A stretch of 64,000 nt of DNA from Absidia repens (GCA_002105175.1 MCGE01000001.1:3038001-3102000), one strand, 5' to 3'; positions 1-11,282 are shown, numbered from the stretch's first letter. Translations and numbers: made by a program. The notes: a model not told the origin generated them from the letters alone.

Positions 1-350
1 GATAGCGGACAAAAAGGTACCCCACATTCAACTTGCCCCATTTCCCATAAATATACCCCAAAATGACCGACGACCGGAGATGTGGACAAAAATAAATTGT
101 GATATTTATTCAAGACAAAATAGAGAGAATATAAATAAATGTAAGTCTATAAAGGGGGAGGAGAAAGTAAACATATGTATATGAAAAAGGGTAATAAGTA
201 CTAAAACAAACTATATATATGATATTAAAAAAAAAAGAAAGGTGTATAAGGAGGAGTGGGTCATAGAATAATAAGGTCATATAGAATCAATAAATAAATA
301 ATGATAATTTTCATAAAGTAATTAATGTAGGGATAGAGGAGAGGAAGCCC
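1..350. other. AT-rich 3' flank of the RGS gene
   Basis: This stretch lies downstream of the stop codon of the minus-strand RGS gene and runs to the window edge. It is AT-rich with short A runs and ATAA motifs that could serve as minus-strand polyadenylation context. I see no coding exon or structured repeat in it. Confidence 0.5.
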
Positions 351-2870
351 TTATGAGGTTTTTGGTTGTGGTGGAGCCGTCTGTGTGGTGCCAGTTGGAT
401 TCGAGGAAGGATTGCTGGTGGTCGTTGTAGTTGTGGTCGTAGTAGCAGTGGTGGCCACGCCTGTCAAAGTCAATCGATCCAATTCCTTGTGTAGTGCATC
501 GGTATTTTCATCATTGTCATCCTTGTTCATGGGGTTTTTTCCATTTTTTTTCTCGTCGTCATTCTTCGTAGTATCGCTGCTGGTTATTGATGATTGGTTT
601 GTAGGAGACGGGCAATCGCTAGGTGTCGAGTCATTCACCGAAGATGAGGAATATTTTCGTTCCGATAGAGCTTGATCCATTTGTTGCTGTTGTTCTAATT
701 CCTGTTGTCGTTCACGTTGTCGTTGTTGCCACTGGACATATCGAGGAGATTTCAAAAACCGCGGTAAAGAGTCTTCAGCCATAATGCGACAGATTTGATC
801 GTGTACCCGTTCATACATTGCCAGGAGAGTTTTCAAGCATTGACTGCGGTGACCAGTAACCATGATGATTGTTTGCTGTTCTTGAGATGGATGCGTGGGC
901 GTATAAAAGAAAGGCAATGATTGTTGAGGTCGTTTCTCGGCGATATGATTGACGTTGTTGTTGCCGCTGCTGCTGCTACTACCACTATTGTTGTTGGTGC
1001 TGCTGCTGCTATTATTGGTGTTCACGACTTTGAACGCTTCCTCCACAAATTTGATGACGTCTTGGTGTAAGCTATGGTCGATATTCAGTTCCATGGTAGC
1101 TTGGGGCGCAATATAGGTGACATACATGGCGTAACATTCAGATAAAATTCTATTGTAATCAGTCGTAGTCGATGATGAGGTGGTGCTACTGTTACTGTTC
1201 GTCGACGTTTCTTTATCACTAGACGAGGTGGTGGTAGAACTGTTGCTGGTTTTCTGTTGTTGGTGATGATGATAAAGCATGTTTCGGTAGTCAACCCAAA
1301 AGTGTAAATTTTCTTCACAAAAATTCTGTTTCAGGAATTCACGGAAATACATACGTAACAATGGGTCTTCGAGAATAGGTTGCAGTCGAGTGTAATGGGA
1401 AGAAGTGTTGGATATTCGAGGTAGTGGCACCAAAACAGAAGAGCCTCTGGTGATTGCAACTGGAGAGACAGAAGATGTAGAAGAGGACTCGGTACCACTA
1501 GCAGGGTCCAGCCATAGAGAACTAGTTGTGACCGACATGGGTTGACGTTGATGAGTTGAATCCGCCTTTTTTTGCTGTTGAAGAGGTGAGGACGAAGAGT
1601 TAGACGATGAGGATGCAGAGGATGCAAAGGAGACGAGGGATGATGAAGACATGGTGGAAGCAGCGTCCGAGATCAAGGAATGTTGAGGTTGGTGTTTCTT
1701 GTTGTTGCTGGAGTTGCTGTGTGAGGAAGAGCCGGATGATGGAGGAGGAGGAGGAGGAGCTAGACGAGATTCACGAGAATGGCTTTGTTCCCAACCAAGA
1801 GCAAGACGGCCACGATCAGTCAAAGCGTAAATGACATTGCGTTGAGACTTGAATTGAAGATCACTCTTGACGTTGTTGGCACGATCGCTCTTATCGAGAA
1901 CTTGACTGATCCAACCATAGAGCACAAATTCAGAGGCGACCATATCAGCTTCATCACGATTGACGACGGACATGAATTGAATAATGTATTCCACCACATG
2001 GTACCCAAAAAATGTATGTGTGTAGGTCACCATTTGCTGAGTGCCAATTCCACCTACATCATCCGCCAGAAGTTGTGAGGTTTCCAAATGTTCCATCATG
2101 GACTTGAAGGCTTCTGTCATGTTGGGTCTTTCAAAAGAGATAGCGTCCATATCATTCTTGTTGCCACCACCAATACTATTGATGCTGCTGCCACTGCTGC
2201 CGGACATGTGATTGTTACTACTGATTTCATGGGAGGAGGGATGGACAAAATCACGACGATCCAAAAGCACCACTTTGCGATCAGGTACAACCTTCAGAGC
2301 CATGCTTGTATGCGACTGTTCATTCCAAGCGACGTGACCACGTTCTGCAAAATTATATACCATCCATTTGCCTTTACTGGTAACAGTCCAAATACTTCGG
2401 TCTTTCATCGTACGCGTGCCTGTTGGATCAGACGCACTTTCGATCAGTCGAGCCGTAAGGAAGTGCTGCCCCAGTTGTTTTGCCATGGTACGTGTCATGC
2501 TGAATGTTGTAATCGTCTTGGTTTCCAGTTGCTTGTGAGGATCATGAGGATCAGGTTGTCGTAGAACGTGAGTGAATTGTAAATGGTCAAGGACTTCAAT
2601 CATATTGTCGGTGGTGAAACTGGCGGGATAGGTGCGGAATAAGGAACGATGATCACCGACTTTGATCTGGAAGATCATGGCTGCAAAAATGTCATGTAGA
2701 TCCTAAAAGAAAAAAAAAAACACCCATATACACACACAATAGAAAGCATAAGAGGGTCGGTCTAAACTATATACAGTTGTCTCCTTTTTTTATCTTTTGC
2801 TTACACTAGCAAAGGGACGTCCTCCCGGAGTGACCCGCATCATAGTTGTATAGGTCGATGTTGATTTCAT
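351..2870 (-). CDS. RGS-domain regulator of G-protein signalling with DEP domains (FlbA/Sst2-like)
   Basis: Two exons: 2805..2870 and 351..2702, giving 805 aa. The intron 2703..2804 has a GTAAGC donor and TTTTAG acceptor and joins in phase 0. The first exon supplies MKSTSTYTTMM and a GGRPFAS block, and the junction reads FAS-DLHDIFAAM; this matches the start of FlbA/Sst2 proteins, so the internal Met at 2678 is not the start. Two DEP-type regions follow (about residues 25-125 and 215-330). A C-terminal RGS domain (about 460-670) has the ENLHFWVDY helix and a SLPRFLKSPRY end. RGS proteins of this class speed GTP hydrolysis on heterotrimeric G-alpha, and DEP domains tether them to receptors or membrane. 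Oddity: the RGS domain is split by two long Ser/Thr/Asn-rich inserts. The C-terminus is Q-, T- and P-rich. The family call is firm; the exact orthologue is not. Confidence 0.9.
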
Positions 2871-3851
2871 TGTATTGGTATAATAAAAGCAGAAATCATG
2901 GAATGTGTATAGTGCGAGAAAAAGTGAAGAAAAAAAAAAAGAAAGGGAAGAAAAATAAGACAGTGGAAAGAGAAAAAATGTAAAATTAAAAAAATCAGTA
3001 CGACGATGAAACCGGGCTTTTAAATTCCCAGTGAAGCATGTTTGCGCTGCCTGGAAATGGCATAAGCAGAAGTCGCTCGGATCTGGGATATGTAAAAACT
3101 GTGTCCTACCCACGTTTCGGACGAGGGATACGAACTCCGTCACTACACTTGATATGAAGGGTTGCGGTTTTGTTGTATTAAAAATGCCGGGGTGATACAT
3201 AATTTAACATGATATGCCCTTCTTATATTAAACTTTAACAAAAACAAAAAGCCTTCTCATTTTCACAACCACAATCTCAATCTCAATCACAATCACACAA
3301 GGAAAAATGCTTCGATCAATTCCATAGTTGGTTCGTTTACCGCATTTACTAGCATATGACACTAATTTTTTCCCCCGCCTTTTAATTTTTTATTTAATTT
3401 GGCTCATATACATGGATTATCGCCGCTCAGCAAATGAACCTATCATCATTAGGCTTTTGTCATACAAAGTGACAAGGTCCTTTTCGGACAAAGATTTTCT
3501 TTAAATGGTCATCAGCATCGTCATCACCATATTTTTTCTCGTCATTGTCGCAGCGTCTTCTTTTTCTGAAGGGATCCATCACGTCTCAGTATAAACACAT
3601 TTTTGAATCAAAGTAAAATATTTATGTTTTCGAACTTTATTAAATATTCATGACATCGAATAAGCTTCAAAAATCTTGGATTAATTTAAACTTGACATAA
3701 TTACGCTATGACAAAACCATTTGATGAAGTATAACGTCTGACTAATCATGCTATACATCAAACTACCCTCCATCACCTTATGTAAGGTAATAGTAATAAC
3801 AATGATGTGGCCACGTTCTCGGTTGTTCAAAAAGATTCCCAAGAAATACAG

Positions 3852-3890
3852 TTTTTTTTTTTTTTTTTTTTTTTTGAAAAAAAAAAAAAA
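3852..3890. repeat. T-run/A-run hairpin tract
   Basis: Twenty-four T residues, one G, then fourteen A residues. The arms are complementary and could fold into a simple A:T hairpin. Similar T-then-A tracts occur at 4103-4127 and about 10922-10962. They may be slippage-grown homopolymers or poly(A) tails of retroposed sequences. Confidence 0.7.
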
Positions 3891-4102
3891 TTGCAACTAC
3901 ATCGGTCCAAGCCAGCGAATCGTTTTCTGTTTGCTAGATCCTTTATCACTGCCCCAGCCTGAATCAATCCAGCAGCTTGGTACTTTCTCGGGGTTTTCGC
4001 CATTATAGCAAGCCCCTGACTCACTTTGGTATAGTTCAATCGAGCGAAGGGGTTATTGTTAGGATTTTAAAAGCATCTGGGAGCAGTTGCGGATCATACT
4101 GA

Positions 4103-4127
4103 TTTTTTTTTTAAAAAAAAAAAAAAA
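4103..4127. repeat. T10/A15 inverted homopolymer tract
   Basis: Ten T residues directly followed by fifteen A residues. It is the same arrangement as the tract at 3852-3890 and probably arose in the same way. Confidence 0.65.
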
Positions 4128-4331
4128 GGTAAAATCAAGGTAGATCGCTTGTTTATTTTTCCGATGATACATATATTCAAAATTTCCGCAAAAATCAAAT
4201 AAGATCGAATACACGAAAAAAAAACTGCATACATTTTTATTACAATTAAGACATAAGGTAAATAAAATATAAATAGGTTCTAATCTAATGAAGACTACTA
4301 CTAAATGTCTCAAAACAGTCCATCCGACGGA

Positions 4332-5751
4332 TCAACGGGAATTCTTGTCCTTGGGTTCCATGGAAGATCGCTGTTGTTTTTGAGTAGCGTAATAGCGACT
4401 CGACCCGCCGACCTGAATGACTTTTGCAAAAAATTTGTCGACCATAGATTTGTCCAAACTACCCCATTCCACTTGCCAATGTTCTCCATTTTCAAAACTG
4501 GTCATGTCCATCCAATTACCAAAGATAGGGCGGTGATCCAAAGGAATTGTGCGGCCATGAGTGGTGGTAATTTTCAAGATCTTGCGTGTTCCAAACGTGG
4601 CAATGCGATGAATCTTGGCCGCCAAGGATAAACCTGTCTCCGTTGGCAAAATGTCGATCCACACCCTATGCTCTTTGTTCACTGACTTGACGGTAATCTG
4701 GCGTACGTTCCCTACATAGAATATATATATATATATAAGAGAGAGAGAGAGAGAGAGAGTAAGCACAACTATATAAATAGTTCGCTGGAGGTAGGACATG
4801 ATGTTCTTACGTTCTGCAGGTACAGTTGATGATTTCTTTTCCTTTATAGATGATTTGGGTGATGATGATGATGAGGAAGGTTGACGAGATTCTATAGCAG
4901 GAGAAGGCGTTTCAGATGGAGTAGATTCCGCCCACTCGGTATAAGCTGCTGAGGGTTCCTGCCAAGGATGTTGCTGTTGTTGTTGGTAATACTGTGGTTG
5001 ATTATAATATTGGTGTTGTGCTATTTGGTGATCAATTGGGTATGGTTGTTGAATTTGAGTAACACCATCACTATAATAGTAATCATGATGGTCACCTTGC
5101 TGATAATAATATTGATTCTGTGGATCCATTTTGCATTGTTGATGTGATTGATGTGATTGATGTGTTTGATGTAGTGATGGTGTAGATGTATAATACTCTG
5201 GTGTATCATTATAAGGGTGACAAAGGTTCCCTTAAATGAAAGAGATCAATGAATCTGAGGTAGTTTTGTGTGATATGTACTTTGTTTGCTCTTACCTCGG
5301 TTCTGGTCATATTGGAACGATTCATTCATAAATCCGCCCGCGGGCATAGATTGTCGATGATGTTGATGGTAATACATGGGTGGCGCCTGTTGGCTAGGAT
5401 CGAACGACGAAGGAGGCGTGGGGACAGTCGGTAATGGTTTCGGTTGCCTTTGCTGCTGTTGAGATAAAGTCGTTGATGATGAATAGAAAGAAGGTGATGA
5501 TGATGTTTTCCATAATTCCATTGGATTCTGTTGACACGTTTTTCTATTGTTATTCGACGACGTCTTCCAGCTCGTTGCAGGACATCCAGACGACGAGGTT
5601 GGAGAAAACACGTCCTGTCGACTTTGAAGGGGTGAATCGGTTGGTATAACAGACGGGTCAACTGGCGTAGTTAATGTAAACTATTTATGAAGAAGTAAGT
5701 ACTTCGAAGTTTTGTTTTATTTTTGTAAAAAGAGTAATAACAACCTACCAT
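4332..5751 (-). CDS. Unknown Q/H/S-rich protein with possible ubiquitin-like C-terminal domain
   Basis: Proposed exons are 5749..5751, 5296..5680, 4811..5230 and 4332..4711, giving 395 aa with every junction in phase. The start is an ATG at the very end of a leader exon, spliced to a TTT ACA TTA exon. A CTAC-GCCAG acceptor a little further in is also in frame, so the first residues are uncertain. The Met at 5129 is internal, because the frame stays open upstream through HQSHQSHQ repeats. Residues 1-270 are low-complexity (Ser, Gln, Tyr, His). The last about 120 residues look folded: a beta strand (ITVKS), a second strand (RVWIDILPTETG), a helix, then ILKITTTHGR and HWQVEW strands. This resembles a ubiquitin-like beta-grasp order, but that is inference. 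I do not recognise the family. Confidence 0.7.
4739..4760. repeat. GA dinucleotide microsatellite inside an intron
   Basis: About eleven GA units next to a TA-dinucleotide run, both inside the 4712..4810 intron of the preceding gene. On the coding strand this reads as a CT-rich tract before the acceptor. Confidence 0.8.
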
Positions 5752-6100
5752 GTTCAAAGGTCGAAGGATCTGAAAAAAGATAAAGAGGGTAAATATAACA
5801 ATAAGGTGCAATAGTGGAACAATACTAAGGACTAGCTTACGTTCACCAAAAAGAGAAAGAAGAAGTATCAAAAAAAGGAAGAAGAAGAATAGGATATTTT
5901 TATGTGTTGCTGTTGAGTCAGAAGAAAGAAACGGAGAGAAAAAGAAAACAAATAACCTTTTTGAGACGATAATTGAACCCAGCTGCCTCCTTTTTTTTCG
6001 GCATGAATTTAGGCCGCGATAGAAGTCAGGTGGCTGACTCCCCCTTTTTTTATTTTATTTTCTTTGTTTCTTTTTTGTGTTTTCCCCTCCCCCCTTCCTT
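5752..6100. promoter_or_regulatory. Divergent promoter region
   Basis: About 350 bp separate the proposed ATG of the minus-strand unknown gene from the ATG of the plus-strand membrane protein. It contains a likely 5' leader exon for the minus gene ending at a GTAAGCT donor near 5836, and T- and C-rich tracts just before 6101 typical of a fungal plus-strand leader. No specific factor site is recognised. Confidence 0.45.
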
Positions 6101-8081
6101 ATGGAACAGAACGCCTTTTCTCATCAGTGTACTGATGGAGTGTGCCACTGTGACTTTAGACTATCAATCTACCATTGTGTTGAATCCAGTGTCTTAGTTA
6201 GTATTATCCGCGCTGCTCTGGTTATGGCCTCTATCAACTCCATTATAGGTAAATATATACTGTTCTATATCATTATTTATAAATTAATTTTATTCTATTG
6301 AACCCCTTTAAGGTATCGGAATACTCATTCAACGACTCATCCTACAATCTCAATCAGTCTTCGACAAACGATCCTTAGGAAAGCGATTCTTTTTACGGCC
6401 ACGACCTATTGACAGTCTCTTTTTCTTCACAACATTATTTAGTACCTGTAACAACTATTATTGAAAAAAAGATTTATTAAATTTATATTTTCTATTGATT
6501 ACTGACGATTCTTCTCATTGTGGTAATAGTATGGGTGATTGATTTTATTATTCTTTTGGTGGACATCCTCCCATATTGTCAGGCTTTACGATCTAGTAAG
6601 TTTATTTTACATTATCTTACTGGATTTTTGTCTAACTTCTTTTTTTCGGTCTGGTTTATTTAGTTTTATTTGATCTGCCATTACAATTGTGCACTGACAC
6701 TTGTAGGTAGGGGTGGTGGATGGAGACTGGTAGGCCCTCAAACAGGCGTTTGACTTTTTTTTCGCTGCATTTCTTATAGGCTCATTGTATATGCTTTCTC
6801 TGTTACAAAGATTTTCTCAGGTTAGAATACGTGGTACAAGAGAAAAGATAAACTGGGGCCCCATCACTTACCCGAGCCGTTGTTTTATCGTTTTTTGCTT
6901 GATTGAATAGACTGAAACTATTGAAAACGAAGGTCATCATGTGAAATTTTCGTTGGGGAAATGGATTGGTGGCCAATCTCCTTTCTCAGTGAACCTACTA
7001 TGGTTAGAACACTATTGTGGCATTATGCTTGTGCTTTTCCCCTTTATTGTCAACAATGCTTTAAGTTTGGTCATCGGAATTCTGGCAGACAACGGAAAGA
7101 TCGCCACTGCCGAACACATTACACGCTTGCATTTTGGCCTTTGGACAGTGACCTCCTCTTCGGTATGGTTTCTTTTTATTTACAGCCTCCAACGCATTAA
7201 TTATCTCTATCCATCCTCGCTCAGCATCCATTCCAACCAATCGCTACAGATATCATTTTACCGCAACAAAATCTTCCTGACGACATTGAATTACTGCAGT
7301 GGATTGTTTGTGTTCTTGTTTCTCTTTTACTGCCTCTTCCGAACAAATATTTTGCAAAACACGTCCATTCTTTTGATGTATTGCTCCTGCTGGATCTATG
7401 TGCCTTTGGTGACTCAACTTGCTCTTCAAATCACATATATTTTACAGTAAGTCAGAAATGGAAAAAATTATGGAGCAGAGCTTACACTAATTTTTTTTTT
7501 TTTTGTTACTTCCTTTTACTAGTCCGCAAACACTTCTTTTATCGATGCTCAAAGTAAAAGGGGTTGATGATTATCCTACTGGTACTCAACAGCGACAACA
7601 ACACCCAGTACAACAAAACGAAACCGATACCGAACATTCCCTTACCAGCGGCATTCCATCCTCTATTAGACCTCCATCCATATCTTCACATGTGTATACT
7701 ACTGTGGCGAACGGCATAAAATACTTAAAACGAAGCAGCTACTCATCACCATCACCATCACCATCACCGCCTTCATCATTGTCACCGACATCATCGCCAG
7801 CCTTCTCACCACATCATCGCTCCCCTTTACCTCATCAATCTCCTGCTGCTTCCAATCAAAAAACAGAGGATGGAGACGATATCACTGACATGATGGATCG
7901 TGATCAAGGTTATTGCAGTATTAGTAGTAGAAATCAATGTCATAGTACCCTTAGCCGTAGTATACAGTCCCCTTCTTCCTCCGATTCTTTTGCTTTTAAT
8001 CCCTCATCCTCCTCCTCTTCCACTACTACCAATGCTACTACTTTTTCAAAATTATCACCTGAAACTAACTTGGAAAAATAA
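6101..8081 (+). CDS. Polytopic membrane protein with Ser-rich cytosolic tail (possible 7-TM)
   Basis: Seven exons: 6101..6248, 6313..6441, 6530..6595, 6664..6702, 6780..6820, 6911..7446 and 7523..8081 (505 aa). The 39 and 41 nt exons join only if the donor at 6703 (GTAGGTAGG) is used; they then encode CTDTCSLYMLSL in frame. The N-terminus is Cys-rich. Hydrophobic spans follow in order: SVLVSIIRAALVMASI, SLFFFTTLF with WVIDFIILLVDIL, LLWLEHYCGIMLVLF, WTVTSSSVWFLFI, NYCSGLFVFLFLFYCLF, and an IYVPLVTQLAL helix. That is six to seven helices. The last 170 residues are a Ser/Pro/Thr-rich tail. The layout resembles a 7-TM receptor-like protein or the THH1/TOM1/TOM3-type group, but I cannot assign it. 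It shares its upstream region with the minus-strand gene at 4332-5751. Confidence 0.75.
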
Positions 8082-8189
8082 AAAACAAAGCATTTATATT
8101 CAATCTTTTAAATATTTTTTAATTGTCTAGTCTTTATTTTTATTTGTTTTGAAAGGGGAGGATGAATGTTCTTTTATAGTATAGGAAAA

Positions 8190-8880
8190 TTTCAAGTGCC
8201 GCACACGTGGGTTTTATTTTCTCACCTTTTTCTTTTTCTTTCTTCTTCACCATTAATCTTATATGGGGTTGTGTTGAACTTAGATTAGTGTTAGGATTAG
8301 CTTAGAAGCGTTTTCAGCCCAGGGATTATAAGATGCATGGGGAAACCCTTTCATTTTGGATTCAGGATTTAGCACCACCATCATTAGTTGGCTTTTTGGA
8401 GCCTTCATTAGCTTAGCTTAGTCTAGTTTTAGTTTATCCATAGTTTACATCTATCTCTGAACAAAATATGTCTCTCTTTACATGCTTCAAATAAAATACC
8501 CTTTAGCCACTTCCATGTTTGTGCAATAGATCCCTCTAATACGACGGTCACATCATACCCTTCGCTTCATGTTGATCGTTGTTATGCTTCTATAAACGAT
8601 AAGCGTTTCTATTCAAATTCACCGCACATTTATACTATCCTAAACCCCTTTCACAAATGTCTCTTTGCATTTGTGGTGACCATTCCTCAAATTTCCTTTA
8701 GTCTTCCTCATGCTTCCTCCATTGGAGCCCTTGCTAGAATGATCCTCGCTCACTCAGTTTAGTAGCTACTAGTAAAATATGTCGTATTTTTATTTCCTCT
8801 ACTCTGACCCATTACAATTAGCAAATTCGTTATTGTGGTTATTTTGTGAGTGTCCCATTAAAAACTCCTATGTAGCCCGC
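8190..8880 (+). repeat. Dispersed non-coding repeat, copy 1
   Basis: Begins near a CCGCACACGTGGG block, continues through a pyrimidine-rich tract, then GTGTTAGGATTAGCTTAGAAG. The nearly invariant core CATGGGGAAACCCTTTCAT lies at about 8336-8354, followed by TTTTGGATTCAGGATTT. A perfect hairpin GGCT-TTTTGG-AGCC lies at 8390-8403. The tail carries several AATAAAAT-like and TATGTC motifs. No long reading frame is kept between copies. The ends are approximate and no terminal repeats were identified. The family is unclassified. Confidence 0.8.
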
Positions 8881-8927
8881 CTGCTCTGACTGCTCTCTTT
8901 GCTCCAAAACCCTTCCAGAGACTAATT

Positions 8928-9254
8928 ATGAGCCCTAGTTCACTTGTTATCAAAAGTAATGCTATTTCTCGTCCTACCGTTTACACCAGTCGACCAAGAG
9001 TTGATGCCCGTGCAGTTTTCCCTATAAACTATCATATTCTCTACATATACAATATGGTTAGTTCACAATTTCATTGCACATGGTTTATCGAAAATAACAA
9101 TGTTGAGCTTTTTTTTCTAGCACAAACAGTACATGACGTTGCTTCAATGGTTCTATATTATTTTCCATATTGGCGTATATCTAACCCAAATTTACGTCCA
9201 CGTACTATACGACATGCCACTGGAAGACCAATGACGGTATGGTATGCTACGTAA
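8928..9254 (+). CDS. Doubtful 108-aa ORF beside repeat copy 1
   Basis: An ATG-started frame directly after the repeat tail (begins MSPSSLVIKSN). It has no recognisable domain. Composition is not clearly coding, and no splice pattern extends it. It could be chance, or a remnant linked to the repeat: repeat copy 2 is also followed within about 20 bp by an ATG in a similar local context (position 25880), but the encoded peptides differ. I do not assign a function. Confidence 0.2.
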   Translation: MSPSSLVIKSNAISRPTVYTSRPRVDARAVFPINYHILYIYNMVSSQFHCTWFIENNNVELFFLAQTVHDVASMVLYYFPYWRISNPNLRPRTIRHATGRPMTVWYAT

Positions 9255-9579
9255 ATACTGCTTTCTTAAAATAATAGCGATAATGATAATAAATAAATAA
9301 ATCAAATGGCTCTTTATTTAGATTTATTTGATAATAAAATATGGATGCAAATAAAAAATGATGAGAAGTGGTGATTAGACAGGCACAAAAGACGAAGACA
9401 GTAAAAAAAAAAAAAATACAGTGTATAATCAACTTTATTGAATCATGATATATTAAGTAAATAAGTAAAGATGATAGGTGTAAAATTGACAGTAAAGAAG
9501 GGAATGATAATATATAATATATATACACAAAAAGGAATGCCGTTGTTGGAGATGGGAGGTTCTAATGTATGGGCTATTT

Positions 9580-10922
9580 TTACAAAGTTCGTTGGTCGCT
9601 AATGTTGAATATCTTCAAATTACCAGAGTATTTTCCATCAGAGCCCATCTCGTCGCCAGCGTAAGCCAAGTAATAGTCTCGAGGATGCCACGCTACGGTA
9701 TTCATTGCCGCAGCACAATCAATATGATGTACAGATTGCCCATTTTCTACATGAGACTATAGTAAAGGGAGAAAAAAAAAAGATTGAGTTAGTATGTTAC
9801 GTTTATTATCCTTATGGTGTCGTAACCAACTTACAATATCAATGAAGCTATCTTCAGAAGCAGAGGCTATGTATTGTCCATCATAACTAAAGCTCAGAGT
9901 ACGCACTGGCCAGCTATCGAAACCAAATAAAGATATTGAGGTCAGTTGCTCTATGAGAAATCAACTACCCAAGAATAATTTTTGCAACTTACCTTAGTTC
10001 TGAAAATGATCGTAAGCAAACACCAGATTTGATATCCCAAAGAGTGACCAGGGCATCTGCAGACCCTAGTGCCAAATACTTGCTAGTAGGATCCGTTTCC
10101 ACACAATAAACATTACCAGTATGTCCCCGCAGAGATTGCAAAAGTTTGAGATCCGGATATTCGTATATTTTCACCGTTCCTTGACCAGTGGTGACGTAAA
10201 AGAGATTGTTTGCTTTATTCCAAGCAATTTCGTTCACCTGCGTATAATATTTGTAAACAAATAACAAATCAATTTAATGTCCAATAGTCATCATGTATAT
10301 CATATTTCCCCGCTATCTTACCTCCATATTATGTTTTCGAGTCCTGGATATAGTGAATGTTCGGGTGTCAATAATACTAATGGTATCGTTCTATATATGG
10401 AAATATAGATCAAAATAGAGCTTAGTAGCTGTCAGTGCTTCTACTCCCCCTCCTTCTACTTCCCCTGTTTTTTTTTCTTAAGGTACAGTACCTTGTCACC
10501 AACAGCAATATTATTTCCATCAGGACTCCAACAAACGTTGATGTTTTCACCACCAGTTTGGACGACAGCGGTGCACTTTCCAGCTATGTTTTAAGCATTG
10601 ACAACCAAGCGTTGATAAACAAAAGTATTCCAGTCAGTATATCGCAAGTCTATGCATATATGCCACGGCCCCTCCCGCCCCACCGGTTTTTGTCTTGTTT
10701 AGGCACTTACAGCGCTGGTCCCAGATACGAACAGTCTTGTCGCAAGAAGCGGTGACCAAACGATCAGGATGAGTAGGATCCCAATCCAACTGATCAACAC
10801 TATCTGTATGTCCTTTCAGCTCAGTTGAATATCGTATGTCCGTCTATCGACAATAAATATATAAACCTGTGAGATGAAGTTTGACTAGTAATAGATCAAC
10901 ATGTCTCCCACCCAACGGCCCA

Positions 10923-10964
<42 letters not shown>

Positions 10965-11282
10965 TACACCTCGGTGAGGAATCCAGACACGCGCAGTCTT
11001 GTCCACGGACCCAGATGCCAGACGACGACCATCACAATTCCAGGCAACAGTATGTACTTGTTCCTTGTGTCCTTTGTATTCCTTGATCTTGGAATGAGTA
11101 AACATTTTCTGCATCTACAAGGAGCAAAGAGTGAGTGAGTATGTGTGTGTTCCTTTGCTAATTGTACTTACAACTTCTTGAGAGATAGCCGAGCCATGGT
11201 AATAGTAGCGATCAACGATACCAGTAGGAGGGTTCCAATCATAAACAATTTTGCCGATATCGGCCTCGGCAGTGTCATCCAT
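9580..11282 (-). CDS. THOC3: THO complex subunit THOC3/Tex1 (WD40 protein)
   Basis: Eight exons: 11172..11282, 10968..11114, 10711..10843, 10492..10583, 10322..10390, 9993..10237, 9835..9913 and 9580..9756, all in phase, giving 350 aa, essentially the length of the human protein. After a 40-residue leader it reads as WD40 repeats. Landmarks shared with THOC3 are HTVAWNCDGRRLASGSVDKT, GENINVCWSPDG, GSADALVTLWD, and WPVRTLSFS followed by SASEDSFIDI. The THO complex couples transcription to mRNA export in the nucleus and guards against R-loops; the WD40 propeller is a scaffold. The intron at about 10844-10967 holds a T11/A30 tract. The start ATG lies in a short acidic leader and no closer in-frame ATG fits. 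High confidence from several diagnostic motifs. Confidence 0.95.

Larger units (their letters stand above)
2871..4331. other. Intergenic region between two minus-strand genes
   Basis: About 1.46 kb upstream of the RGS gene and downstream of the next minus-strand gene. It holds CA-rich and pyrimidine-rich stretches near 3250-3300 that fit an RGS promoter, and two T-run/A-run inverted tracts listed separately. No frame gives a convincing exon; the open frames here are broken by homopolymers. Confidence 0.5.
8082..9579. other. Intergenic region carrying dispersed repeat copy 1
   Basis: The two flanking genes are convergent, both ending towards this stretch. It contains the dispersed repeat at about 8190-8880, followed by a 108-codon open frame at 8928-9254 that is listed as a doubtful ORF. 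The rest is AT-rich DNA, including an A13 run near 9403 and a TA-rich tract near 9510. Confidence 0.6.

Noticed and set aside
385..2564. Plus-strand open frames opposite the RGS gene
   Set aside because: They are antisense shadows of the RGS coding exon (Val-, Ser- and Cys-rich mirror translations of Thr, Asn and Gln tracts).
4332..5129. A 265-codon frame starting MDPQNQ taken as a whole gene
   Set aside because: The frame stays open upstream and joins in phase to another Q-rich exon, and it reads through a clear intron (GTAAGAACAT to TATGTAG) containing CT and TA repeats, so it is only part of a larger gene.
8281..8345. Dispersed repeat as a tRNA-derived SINE with pol III A and B boxes
   Set aside because: TAGCTTAGAAGG resembles an A box and GGTTCAGCTC (copy 6) a B box, but they are only about 10 bp apart, far too close, and the second is not conserved in all copies.
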